Part shown: piece by piece, positions 25,532-33,544 of the stretch
Layout of the letters: each line of letters starts with the position of its first letter
Position numbering within the stretch: position 1 is the stretch's first letter
Origin: Oxalobacteraceae bacterium
Lineage (GTDB): Bacteria > Pseudomonadota > Gammaproteobacteria > Burkholderiales > Burkholderiaceae_D
DNA length: 64,000 nt
Direction of reading: 5' to 3'
Assembly (NCBI GenBank): GCA_013284265.1
Contig: JABTBR010000011.1
Span: forward strand, 62,001-126,000
Notes under the pieces: model-generated
Databases searched by the model: none
What the model was told of the DNA's origin: nothing
Seen by the model: only the letters and a program-made list of their open reading frames with translations
Program-made: the position numbers and the translations under genes

Positions 25532-26833
25532 TCAGCCAGCGCCTAGGTAGATGAACTTGAAGGTAAACACGCAAGCGATCGCCCAGATAACTGGACGCAC
25601 TTCGCGCACCCGGCCGGTCAACAGCTTCAACACCGCGTAGGAGATGAAACCGAAGGCCACGCCCAGAGCGATCGAGTACGTGAATGGCATTGTCAATGCA
25701 GCGATTGCTGCAGGAACACTTTCAGTGGTGTCGCTCCAGTCGATATCGACCAGTTCGCGCAACATCAGGCAGGCGACATACAGCAGCGCGGGCGCCGTTG
25801 CATAACTCGGTACCACGCCGGCCAGCGGCGCGATGAACAGCGCGGCCAGGAACAGCAGAGCGACCGCGACGGCGGTCAGCCCGGTACGGCCACCGGCTTG
25901 CACGCCGGCGGCACTTTCAATATAAGCGGTGGTGCTGGAAGTGCCCAGCGCGGAGCCGGCGACGATGGCGCAGCTGTCGGCCAGCAAGGCCTTGTTCAGG
26001 CGTTCCATCTTGCCGTTGACCAGCAGGCCGGCGCGGTTGGCCACGCCCATCAGGGTGCCCGTCGCGTCGAACAATTCCACCAGGAAGAACACCAGCACCA
26101 CATTCAGCAGGCCCACGGTCATGGCGCCGGTGATGTCGAGCTTGAACAGGGTCGGTTCCAGCGAGGGCGGCGCCGAGAAGATGCCGTGGAAGGTATTGCC
26201 GCCGAAGAAGAAGCTCAGCACCGTCACCACCAGGATGCCAATCAGGATCGCGCCCTTGACGTTCAGGCGGTCCAGCGCAACGATGATGAAGAAGCCGACG
26301 ATGGCCAGGATGGCCGGGGCCGAGTGCAGATCGCCGACCGACACCAGGGTGGCCGGATTGGCGACGACGATGCCGGCGCTCTTGAGGGAAATCAGGGCCA
26401 GGAACAGGCCGATGCCGACGGTGATGGCGGTGCGGATCGAATGGGGAATGCCGTTGACGATCATCTCCCGTAGTTTGAACACGCTGACGAGGATGAACAG
26501 GCAGCCGGAAATAAACACAGCGCCCAGGGCCATCTGCCACGGCATGCCCATGCCCTTGACCACAACGTAGGCGAAATAGGCGTTCAGGCCCATGCCGGGT
26601 GCCATCGCGATCGGGTAGTTGGCGTACAGGCCCATGATCAGGCAGCCAATGGCGGCGGCGACACAGGTGGCGACGAACACGGCGCCCTTGGGCATGCCGG
26701 CGTCACCGAGAATGGAGGGGTTGACGAAGATGATGTAAGCCATCGTGAGGAAAGTGGTCAGGCCGGCGAGCAGCTCGGTGCGCACGTCGGTACCGTTTTC
26801 CTTGAGCTTGAAGAATTTTTCGAGCAACAACAT
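25532..26833 (-). CDS. NCS2-family purine permease (AzgA/GhxP type), copy 2
   Basis: A 433-residue paralogue of the permease at 16679, with the same signatures (APGMGLNAYFAY, SAGIVVANPAT, GVQAGGRTGLTA). It is predicted to import purine bases across the inner membrane. ATG 26833 is preceded by AAGGAGACG and aligns with copy 1; a start 13 codons upstream is less likely. It lies in the purine degradation region beside the Tsx-like channel, so this copy is the better candidate for feeding the pathway. Confidence 0.92.
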   Translation of the reverse strand: MLLLEKFFKLKENGTDVRTELLAGLTTFLTMAYIIFVNPSILGDAGMPKGAVFVATCVAAAIGCLIMGLYANYPIAMAPGMGLNAYFAYVVVKGMGMPWQMALGAVFISGCLFILVSVFKLREMIVNGIPHSIRTAITVGIGLFLALISLKSAGIVVANPATLVSVGDLHSAPAILAIVGFFIIVALDRLNVKGAILIGILVVTVLSFFFGGNTFHGIFSAPPSLEPTLFKLDITGAMTVGLLNVVLVFFLVELFDATGTLMGVANRAGLLVNGKMERLNKALLADSCAIVAGSALGTSSTTAYIESAAGVQAGGRTGLTAVAVALLFLAALFIAPLAGVVPSYATAPALLYVACLMLRELVDIDWSDTTESVPAAIAALTMPFTYSIALGVAFGFISYAVLKLLTGRVREVRPVIWAIACVFTFKFIYLGAG

Positions 26834-27016
26834 TTTTCGTCTCCTTGTTCTATTTTTAAAACTTATATTCACTTGGCTAAACAGGGCAACAACCAGTGAA
26901 CTACGGAACTACATTAACCCAGCCTGCACTTCGCCTTGTTCGACAAAGTGGATACTTGCTATCTGTAATCTCCTATAACAGCAGAGGGAGACGCCGCATG
27001 CGGGCCGCCGTCCTCT

Positions 27017-27087
27017 TTAAAACCCACGGCGTAACCCTGGGGTCTGACCCGTCGGGTCAGACCCCGGCTCTTTGCCGTGGGTTTTAA
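27017..27087. repeat. REP-like palindromic element, core variant A
   Basis: A 71-bp palindrome with outer arms TTAAAACCCACGGC and GCCGTGGGTTTTAA and inner stem GGGTCTGACCC / GGGTCAGACCC. It lies 43 bp after the end of the ammonia-lyase gene. Related copies occur at 31268, 41007, 48889 and 58832, with partial copies at 58753 and 58951. The gap 26834-27016 holds no gene and presumably the permease promoter. Confidence 0.9.
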
Positions 27088-27129
27088 CAACGCCAGCGTC
27101 CCGCACAAAGCGCGAGACGCTTGTACTAC

Positions 27130-28761
27130 TTACGCCGCGATAAAGTCGCCAATCGCCGCTTCCACAGCCTTGCGCACCGAACCGGTCACAATGAAGGAAC
27201 GCGCCATCTCGATATCGTTGTGCAACCAACGATCGCCATCCAGGCAAGCCGGGATCTGGCTACGCACGGATTCGTAAGCGACTTTGGTGCCCTTGCCCAA
27301 CACTACGCCTGGCAGCAAGTCCTCGGTCATCGTCAGCGCCTGAGCGGCCAACAACATTTCAACGCCAACAATGTACTGTGTGTTCTGCACCACAATTGCG
27401 GCCTTGCGTGCGCACCAGGTCGAGTTCGACACGTGGTCTTCGCTGTTGCCTTTGGCTGGAATGCTGTCTACGCTCCCTGGCATGCACAGGGTACGGTTTT
27501 CCATGACCAGCGAGCTCAGCGAGCACTGCACCACTGGATAACCCGTGTTCACGCCACGCACGCCCGACATCAGATTGCGCGGCAGGCCCCACGACAGGGT
27601 CGGGTCGATCAGACGCGCCACACGGCGCTCGACGATGCTGCCCAGGTCGGCCACAGCCATCGCCAGCAGATCCATCGCTTGTGCCAGGTACTGGCCGTGG
27701 AAGTTACCGCCGGAGATGATTTCGAAGCCGCCGCCATCCTTGCCGAAGATCAGTGGATTGTCGGTCGCCGAATTGACTTCCTTGTCCAGAATCGTGTCGA
27801 TGTAGTCCAGCGCATCGAAGACCGGGCCGTAGACTTGCGGCGCGCAGCGCAGCGAGTACACGTCCTGGATACGGGCGGTGTAAGGAATGTCGGTGCGGCG
27901 CAGTTCTTCCGGGAACTGGACAGCACGCGCTTCGTGGGTGGTGCGGGTCGAACCGTCCAGCAGATTGCGCATGATGGCCGCGGTCTTGATCTGGCCGGCG
28001 TGCGGACGCGCTTCGTGGATACGTGGATCGAAGGCGGCCATTTCGGCGCGCATCGCTTCCAGGGTCAGGCCCAGCGACAGGCAGGCGTCGGACAGCATAT
28101 TGCGCGAATCGGCGGCGGCCAGCAGGGCGACAGCCAGCGACACGGTGCAGCCGTTGATCAGTGCGGATGCGTCCTTGGCTTTCAGTTCGAACACGACAGG
28201 ACCGACGCCGGACAGGCGGATCGCTTCCGGTGCCGACATGCGTTTGCCTTTGTACATCACTTCGGCTTCGTCGAAACCGGCGATGGCGGCTGCCAGGTAG
28301 GCCAGCGGCGCCAGGTCGCCCGAGGCGCCGACGGAACCTTTTTGCGGCATGATCGGGTGAATACCGGCGTTGACGAACGCCAGCAGACGGTCGACCACTT
28401 CGACGCGCGGCGCCGAGTAGTTACTGGCGAAGGCGTTGGCGCGCAGCAGCATGGTGGCGCGGCTGACCTCTTCCGAGAACGGCTCGCCCATGCCGGCCGC
28501 GTGGGCCTTGATCAGCTGGGTCTGGAACAGAACGATGTCCTGGACTTTGATACGGGTGTCTTTCAGCATGCCGACGCCGGTATTGAAGCTGTACATCATC
28601 GGCGCTTCGTCGTGCATCCAGGTCGACTCGATGTAGTCGCGGCTTTCCTTCAGGGCGGCGCGCGAGGACGGCGCCAGTGCGACTTCGATATCGATGTCGC
28701 GGGCCACAGCCACGACTTGCGCCGCGGTCAGGTTAAAGCCATTGATGGTCGTTGTAGTCAT
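27130..28761 (-). CDS. hutH: Histidine/aromatic amino acid ammonia-lyase family protein
   Basis: A 543-residue MIO-dependent lyase. The Ala-Ser-Gly triad that cyclises into the MIO electrophile is at 146-148 (GSVGASGDLAPLAY). Other family segments are FNTGVGML (59-66), the substrate-site His87 in IKAHAAGMG (His as in histidine lyases rather than Phe of phenylalanine lyases) and GGNFHGQYLAQAMD. It should remove ammonia from histidine or a related substrate to give the acrylate. No other hut gene is present; instead it follows puuD by 34 bp and is probably co-transcribed with it. The product is longer than typical HutH (about 510). The symbol is by family; the true substrate is uncertain. Confidence 0.8.
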   Translation of the reverse strand: MTTTTINGFNLTAAQVVAVARDIDIEVALAPSSRAALKESRDYIESTWMHDEAPMMYSFNTGVGMLKDTRIKVQDIVLFQTQLIKAHAAGMGEPFSEEVSRATMLLRANAFASNYSAPRVEVVDRLLAFVNAGIHPIMPQKGSVGASGDLAPLAYLAAAIAGFDEAEVMYKGKRMSAPEAIRLSGVGPVVFELKAKDASALINGCTVSLAVALLAAADSRNMLSDACLSLGLTLEAMRAEMAAFDPRIHEARPHAGQIKTAAIMRNLLDGSTRTTHEARAVQFPEELRRTDIPYTARIQDVYSLRCAPQVYGPVFDALDYIDTILDKEVNSATDNPLIFGKDGGGFEIISGGNFHGQYLAQAMDLLAMAVADLGSIVERRVARLIDPTLSWGLPRNLMSGVRGVNTGYPVVQCSLSSLVMENRTLCMPGSVDSIPAKGNSEDHVSNSTWCARKAAIVVQNTQYIVGVEMLLAAQALTMTEDLLPGVVLGKGTKVAYESVRSQIPACLDGDRWLHNDIEMARSFIVTGSVRKAVEAAIGDFIAA

Positions 28762-28795
28762 GATGCTTTTACTCTCTATATATGTAAGGAGGAGA

Positions 28796-30055
28796 TCAGT
28801 TCGCGCCAGCGGCGAACCAGGCGCCGATTTCTGCGCGCTCTTCCGGGGTCATATTCGTCATGTTGCCAATTGGCATAGCTTTCAGGGCCACAGCCTGCTG
28901 GTTCACTTTGGCGGCGTGCTGATGGATCAGCTCAGGCTTGTCCAGCATGATCCCGGCCGGAGCGGTCGCGAAACCTGGCTGGGTGGTCTGGGCGGCGTGG
29001 CAGCTGACGCAGCGTGCGGTCACGATTTCCTGAACGCGGGCGAAGTCGGGAGCCTTGGCAACCGGGCCGGTGTCGGTGGCAACGCCAGCGGCGGCGCCTT
29101 CAGCGGTCGGAGCGACAGCAACTGGTTTCGGTGCCGGACGTGGAGCGATGAACACGGCAACAGCGATCAGAATGGCAACGCCGGCGGCTGGGAAGCCCCA
29201 AGCCTGACGGCCATGGTGACGCAGGTTGAAGAAGTGACGGATCAGGACGCCGGCAGCGATGATCGCGCCCAGCAGTGCCCAGCTATATTGATGGCTGTAG
29301 GTCATTGCATAGTGGTTGCTGATCATGATCAGCAGCACTGGCAGCGTGAAGTAGTTATTGTGCACCGAACGCTGTTTCGCTTTTTTACCGTGGATAGGAT
29401 CAGGCGACTTGCCCTGTTCCATCGCTTCCACCAGTTTGCGCTGGCCAGGAATAATCAGCATCAGAACGTTACCGACCATCATCGTGCCGATCATGGCGCC
29501 AACGTGGATGTAGGCAGCACGGCCGCTCAGCAGCTTGGTCAGCACGAAGGCGACCGCGACGATGAAGACGAACATGACGATACCGAACAGGCCTTCTTTC
29601 TGGCCCAGTGGCGAGCGGCACAGCAGGTCATAGACGGTCCAGCCCAGCAGCAGCGTGCCCAGGCCAACGCCGATGGCTTGCCATTGGCTCAGGTCGGCGA
29701 CCGATTTGTCGATCATCATTGCCGAAGCGTTGAAGTAGTAGACGATGAACAGCAGCGCAAAGCCGGACAGCCAGGTCGCATACGCTTCCCATTTGAACCA
29801 GTGCAGATCGGCTGGCAGTTCTTCAGGAGATACCAGGTATTTTTGCGGGTTATAGAAGCCACCGCCGTGGACGGCCCACAATTCGCCGGAAACGCCCTTC
29901 TTGGCCAGGTCGGAACCCGGCTTCGGTGGACGGATGCTGTTATCGAGCCATACGAAATAGAACGATGCACCGATCCATGCAATACCAGTAATCAGGTGCA
30001 ACCAGCGCACCAATAAGTTCAGCCAGTCAACGCCATATGCGAGCAGCAAGTCCAT
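28796..30055 (-). CDS. puuD: Membrane-bound urate oxidase PuuD with cytochrome c domain
   Basis: Oxidises urate to 5-hydroxyisourate at the inner membrane and passes electrons to cytochrome c rather than to oxygen. From ATG 30055 it has 419 residues: eight or so membrane helices (first LLAYGVDWLNLLVRWLHLIT, family-typical), conserved His-rich loops, an Ala/Pro linker and a C-terminal haem c domain with C-V-S-C-H near residue 350 and a later Met ligand region. An upstream start at 30232 would add an unlikely 59 residues. Divergent LysR gene upstream; ammonia-lyase gene downstream. Confidence 0.92.
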   Translation of the reverse strand: MDLLLAYGVDWLNLLVRWLHLITGIAWIGASFYFVWLDNSIRPPKPGSDLAKKGVSGELWAVHGGGFYNPQKYLVSPEELPADLHWFKWEAYATWLSGFALLFIVYYFNASAMMIDKSVADLSQWQAIGVGLGTLLLGWTVYDLLCRSPLGQKEGLFGIVMFVFIVAVAFVLTKLLSGRAAYIHVGAMIGTMMVGNVLMLIIPGQRKLVEAMEQGKSPDPIHGKKAKQRSVHNNYFTLPVLLIMISNHYAMTYSHQYSWALLGAIIAAGVLIRHFFNLRHHGRQAWGFPAAGVAILIAVAVFIAPRPAPKPVAVAPTAEGAAAGVATDTGPVAKAPDFARVQEIVTARCVSCHAAQTTQPGFATAPAGIMLDKPELIHQHAAKVNQQAVALKAMPIGNMTNMTPEERAEIGAWFAAGAN

Positions 30056-30169
30056 TGTCTTCCCCAAAATTGGATTTAAGCTCGTCTGCCACCGCGGGCG
30101 CTCCAGACGATCGGGATAGATTTCCCTATTGGCCGCGAACTGTTGAAAGCTCCGCTGCGACCATTTTGA

Positions 30170-30196
30170 ACACCATGTACAGCAGGCACATGGTGT
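30170..30196. promoter_or_regulatory. Perfect dyad between puuD and its divergent LysR gene
   Basis: ACACCATGT and ACATGGTGT form perfect 9-bp arms separated by nine bases, in the 224-bp gap between the divergent puuD and lysR-type genes. A symmetric site of this size in a shared control region is the natural binding site for the LysR-type regulator. No second copy was found upstream of xdhA. Confidence 0.55.
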
Positions 30197-30279
30197 GACC
30201 GGAACAATAAAACTAATTCTGGCTTTTCTCATGGGAATGGTCGTATATTAAAAATAGGAACTTAGTTATAGACATCACC

Positions 30280-31218
30280 ATGGCACAATTACCCGACCAC
30301 TTAGACCTTCACTTAATTCGCATTTTGTACTTGCTGCTGTGCGAAAAAAACGTTTCCCGCGTAGCGCTGAAACTCGATCAACCACAGCCATCCATCTCGG
30401 CCTCGCTGCGCAAATTGCGCGAGCTGACCGGCGATCCCCTGCTTGTACGCGGGGGCCGCGGCATGGTGCCGACCCAACACGGCGAAAGCCTGAAGAAACC
30501 CGCCAAGCGGATTCTCGATGAAGTGGGACAGCTGTTTTTGCACAAAACGCCGTTCGCCTCCATGGAGGAAAGCCGGGTGTTCCGCATCGGCGCGCCCGAT
30601 TACCTGGACATCCAGTTTTTACCGAACATTGTGGCGCGTTTGCGACGCGAGTCGCCCAAGAGCCGCATCGTCATCCACAGCCTGGGTGCCGAAGTCGATT
30701 CGATCCGCATGCTGTCCGATGGCGATCTCGATCTGCTGATCGCCAACTGGGATTCGCCGCCCGAGCATTTGCACCTGTCGCGCCTGTTCGAAGACCCGAT
30801 CGTCTGCGCGATGCGGGCCGACAGCCCCTATGCCAAGCGCACCGGGGCCGACGACATGAGCATCGAGGATTATCTGACCCTGCCCCATGTGGCGCCGTCG
30901 CCAACCTTGTCCGGCTACCATGGGGTGATCGACACCTTCCTGGAGCAGAACGGGCACGAACGCAATGTGGTGGTGGAATCGGCCTACTTCGGCCTGATGC
31001 CGCACATGCTGACCCAGACCGACCTGGTGCTGACCACGGGCCGGCAATACCTGCGTTTCTACGAGCGCAACCTGCCGATCAAGGTGTTCAACGTGCCGCT
31101 GCGCTTCCCGCCGATGAAGTTCTACCAGCTGTGGCACGAGCGCGTGCACGCCGCGCCTGAGCACAAGTGGCTGCGTGACCAGATCACGCAAGTGGCGCAG
31201 GCGCTGCAGGCCAAGTAA
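30280..31218 (+). CDS. LysR-family regulator, probably of purine catabolism
   Basis: A 312-residue LysR-type regulator: N-terminal winged helix-turn-helix (NVSRVALKLDQPQPSISASL), a linker helix, and a two-lobed effector-binding domain starting near residue 95 (RVFRIGAPDYLDIQFLP). It is divergent from puuD with a 9-bp dyad between them and followed by the UraD-AllC gene, so control by urate or another pathway intermediate is likely. Targets and ligand are inferred from position. Confidence 0.88.
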   Translation: MAQLPDHLDLHLIRILYLLLCEKNVSRVALKLDQPQPSISASLRKLRELTGDPLLVRGGRGMVPTQHGESLKKPAKRILDEVGQLFLHKTPFASMEESRVFRIGAPDYLDIQFLPNIVARLRRESPKSRIVIHSLGAEVDSIRMLSDGDLDLLIANWDSPPEHLHLSRLFEDPIVCAMRADSPYAKRTGADDMSIEDYLTLPHVAPSPTLSGYHGVIDTFLEQNGHERNVVVESAYFGLMPHMLTQTDLVLTTGRQYLRFYERNLPIKVFNVPLRFPPMKFYQLWHERVHAAPEHKWLRDQITQVAQALQAK

Positions 31219-31267
31219 AACGCAAGGTACGCCTGCCGCCCGGCATGCGAGCCGGCGGCACGCTTAG

Positions 31268-31330
31268 AACCCACGGCAAAGAGCCGGGGTACGACCCTGG
31301 GGTCGTACCCCAGGGTTAAGCCGTGGGTTT
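31268..31330. repeat. REP-like palindromic element, core variant B, inverted
   Basis: Arms AACCCACGGC and GCCGTGGGTTT with inner stem GGGGTACGACCC / GGGTCGTACCCC. The asymmetric stretch AAAGAGCCGGGG is on the left, so it is inverted relative to the 27017 copy. It lies 49 bp after the LysR gene end. Apart from this element and the leader described next, the gap 31219-31573 shows nothing else. Confidence 0.88.
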
Positions 31331-31490
31331 CAAACGCCGGAATCGGCGCCTTGGTTTCACCCCCAGGCTTACACCCAAAGCTTTAGCGCGGCAAATTCAC
31401 AACACTTTCCATATTGAAGCGCATAATTCACGTATGGACTCTGCCTTATACTGAAGCCACCCCGTCAATATATTATTCCTCTTATAACCA

Positions 31491-31582
31491 AGGAAGTTGC
31501 CTATGAGGGGAGCTTCCGCGTGAACGGCGGTCGGTCCCACACGCCGAACCATTCATCTTGAGGAGACAGGCCGGTGGGACCG
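31491..31582 (+). promoter_or_regulatory. Putative translational leader of uraD-allC
   Basis: A six-codon frame (Met-Arg-Gly-Ala-Ser-Ala-stop, 31503-31523) has its own ribosome site AGGAAG at 31491. Just after it, CGGTCCCAC at 31532-31540 can pair perfectly over nine bases with GTGGGACCG at 31574-31582, which contains the GTG start of the fusion gene. The ribosome site GAGGAGA (31559-31565) would sit in the loop. A ribosome on the short frame could influence this pairing. The complementarity is seen; regulation is inference. Confidence 0.4.
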
Positions 31583-33352
31583 CCTGATAAAAAAATGACG
31601 ATCACCCTGGAACACCTGAACCGCATCGACGCCGAGGAATTCACCGCCCTGCTGCATGGCCTGTACGAGCATTCGCCATGGATTCCACAGCGCGCCGCCG
31701 CCCAGCGCCCTTTCGCCACCGTGGCCGCGCTGAAGATCGCTTTGCAAACCGTGGTGCGCAACGCCACCACCGACGAACAACTCGGCCTGGTCCGTGCCCA
31801 CCCGGAGTTGGCAGGCAAGGCCGCGCTGGCCGGTGAACTGACCGCCGAATCGACCGGCGAACAAGCCCAGGCCGGCCTAACCCAGTGCACCGCCGAAGAA
31901 CTGGCGACGCTGCACCGCCTGAACGACGAATACAACACCAAATTCGGCTTCCCCTTCATCCTGGCCGTCAAAGGCCCGACCGGCAAGGGTCTGACCCGCC
32001 ACGAAATCACCGCCGCCTTCACCCGCCGCTCGCGCTCCCAGCGCGACGACGAGCTGGCCGAGTGCCTGCGCCAGATCGGCCGTATCGCCGAAATGCGCCT
32101 GAATGTCCTGCTGGGCACCAAGCTGCTGTTCGGCGACACCGTCATGCAATGGTCGGAAACCATCGGCGCCTGGAGCGACGACGAGACCAACCTGACCTGC
32201 GCCTTCATGACCGACGCGCACAAGAAAACCGCCAATCAGCTGGCCTCCTGGATGAAGGAAGCCGGTATGGAAGTGCATATCGACGCCGTCGGCAACGTGG
32301 TTGGCCGCTATCTGTCCGACAAGCCGAACGCCAAGACCCTGCTGACCGGTTCCCACTACGACACCGTGCGCAATGGCGGCAAATACGATGGCCGCGAAGG
32401 CATCCTGCTGCCGATCGCCATCGTCGCCCACCTGAACGAGAAAAAAGAACGCCTGCCCTTCCACTTTGAAATTATCGGTTTCTCGGAAGAAGAAGGCGTG
32501 CGCTATCAGTCGACCTTCCTGGGCAGCAACGCCATCATCGGCCAGTTCGACTACTCGCTGCTGGACAAGAAGGACGCCGCCGGCATCGCCATGCGCGACG
32601 CCCTGGCCGAAGCCGGCCACGATGTCTCGACCATCCCGGCTATCGCGCGCAATCCGGCCGACCTGCTGGGCTTCTTCGAAGTCCACATCGAGCAGGGTCC
32701 GGTGCTGCTGAACCGCGACCTGCCTAGCGGCGTGGTCAGCTCGATCGCCGGCAGCTGCCGCTATCAGGTGGAACTGACCGGTCTGGCCAGCCACGCCGGC
32801 ACCACGCCGATGAATATGCGCAAGGACGCCGCCGCGGCCGCCGCCGAACTGGTGCTGTTCGTCGAACACCGCGCCAGCCTGGCCCCTTCCCTGGTCGGCA
32901 CCGTCGGCCAGCTGCAGGTGCCGGACGGTTCGGTCAACGTGATTCCGGGCGCCTGCAAGCTCTCGCTCGACATCCGCGCCGCCGACGACGCCACCCGCGA
33001 CTCCGCCGTGACCGACATCCTGAACGAGGCCGAAGCCATCTGCGCGCGCCGCCAGATCCAGCTGAAAGTCACCAAGATCATGCAGGCCCCGGCCGCTCCG
33101 TGCGCGCCCTGGCTGGTCAGCCAGCTGGCCGCGTCGACCCAGCGCGCCGGCGTGGAAGTGTTCGAGCTGCCTTCAGGCGCCGGTCACGACGCGATGGCCC
33201 TGGCCCGCATTACCGATGTGGCAATGTTGTTTACCCGCTGCGGCAATGGCGGCATCAGCCACAACCCGCTGGAAACCATGACAGCCGACGACGCCGAAAC
33301 TTCCGGCGTGATCCTGCTCGATTTCCTGCGCAATTTCAAGGCAAAGGCGTAA
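31574..33352 (+). CDS. allC: Fused OHCU decarboxylase (UraD) and allantoate amidohydrolase (AllC)
   Basis: A 592-residue fusion of two non-consecutive purine degradation enzymes. Residues about 10-175 are UraD, which turns OHCU into (S)-allantoin: VRAHPELAGKAAL with the catalytic His near 75 and FGFPFI near 126. Residues about 185-592 are an M20-type amidohydrolase that hydrolyses allantoate: GSHYDTV near 259, SEEEGVRY near 305, HIEQGP near 371 and GAGHDAM near 535 supply metal and substrate ligands. GTG 31574 has GAGGAGA at ideal spacing; ATG 31595 has none. Other M20 carbamoylases are possible for the second half, but the context favours allantoate. Confidence 0.9.
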   Translation: MGPPDKKMTITLEHLNRIDAEEFTALLHGLYEHSPWIPQRAAAQRPFATVAALKIALQTVVRNATTDEQLGLVRAHPELAGKAALAGELTAESTGEQAQAGLTQCTAEELATLHRLNDEYNTKFGFPFILAVKGPTGKGLTRHEITAAFTRRSRSQRDDELAECLRQIGRIAEMRLNVLLGTKLLFGDTVMQWSETIGAWSDDETNLTCAFMTDAHKKTANQLASWMKEAGMEVHIDAVGNVVGRYLSDKPNAKTLLTGSHYDTVRNGGKYDGREGILLPIAIVAHLNEKKERLPFHFEIIGFSEEEGVRYQSTFLGSNAIIGQFDYSLLDKKDAAGIAMRDALAEAGHDVSTIPAIARNPADLLGFFEVHIEQGPVLLNRDLPSGVVSSIAGSCRYQVELTGLASHAGTTPMNMRKDAAAAAAELVLFVEHRASLAPSLVGTVGQLQVPDGSVNVIPGACKLSLDIRAADDATRDSAVTDILNEAEAICARRQIQLKVTKIMQAPAAPCAPWLVSQLAASTQRAGVEVFELPSGAGHDAMALARITDVAMLFTRCGNGGISHNPLETMTADDAETSGVILLDFLRNFKAKA

Positions 33353-33544
33353 GCTTAGTTTCGTCAAAACAAGCTTTGCCAGCCTGGCTTCATAAGCCAT
33401 TGCTCATACAAACCAACAAAAACAGTATTTATATAGCGAATTGAGAATAGCAGCCATCGCCCCACGCCTATTGGACTTGTGGCGGTGGACTGCTAACCTG
33501 ACTCAATAGCAGCATCTGTCATCAGCAATCAGCCCGGAGCATTC

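Noticed and set aside
26834..27016. Purine riboswitch upstream of the NCS2 permease
   Set aside because: I could not place the conserved three-way junction and loop sequences of a purine riboswitch in this stretch on the minus strand.
27121..28878. Long plus-strand frame opposite the ammonia-lyase gene
   Set aside because: Antisense shadow of a conserved enzyme; the translation is rich in His, Gln, Arg and Val with no recognisable fold.
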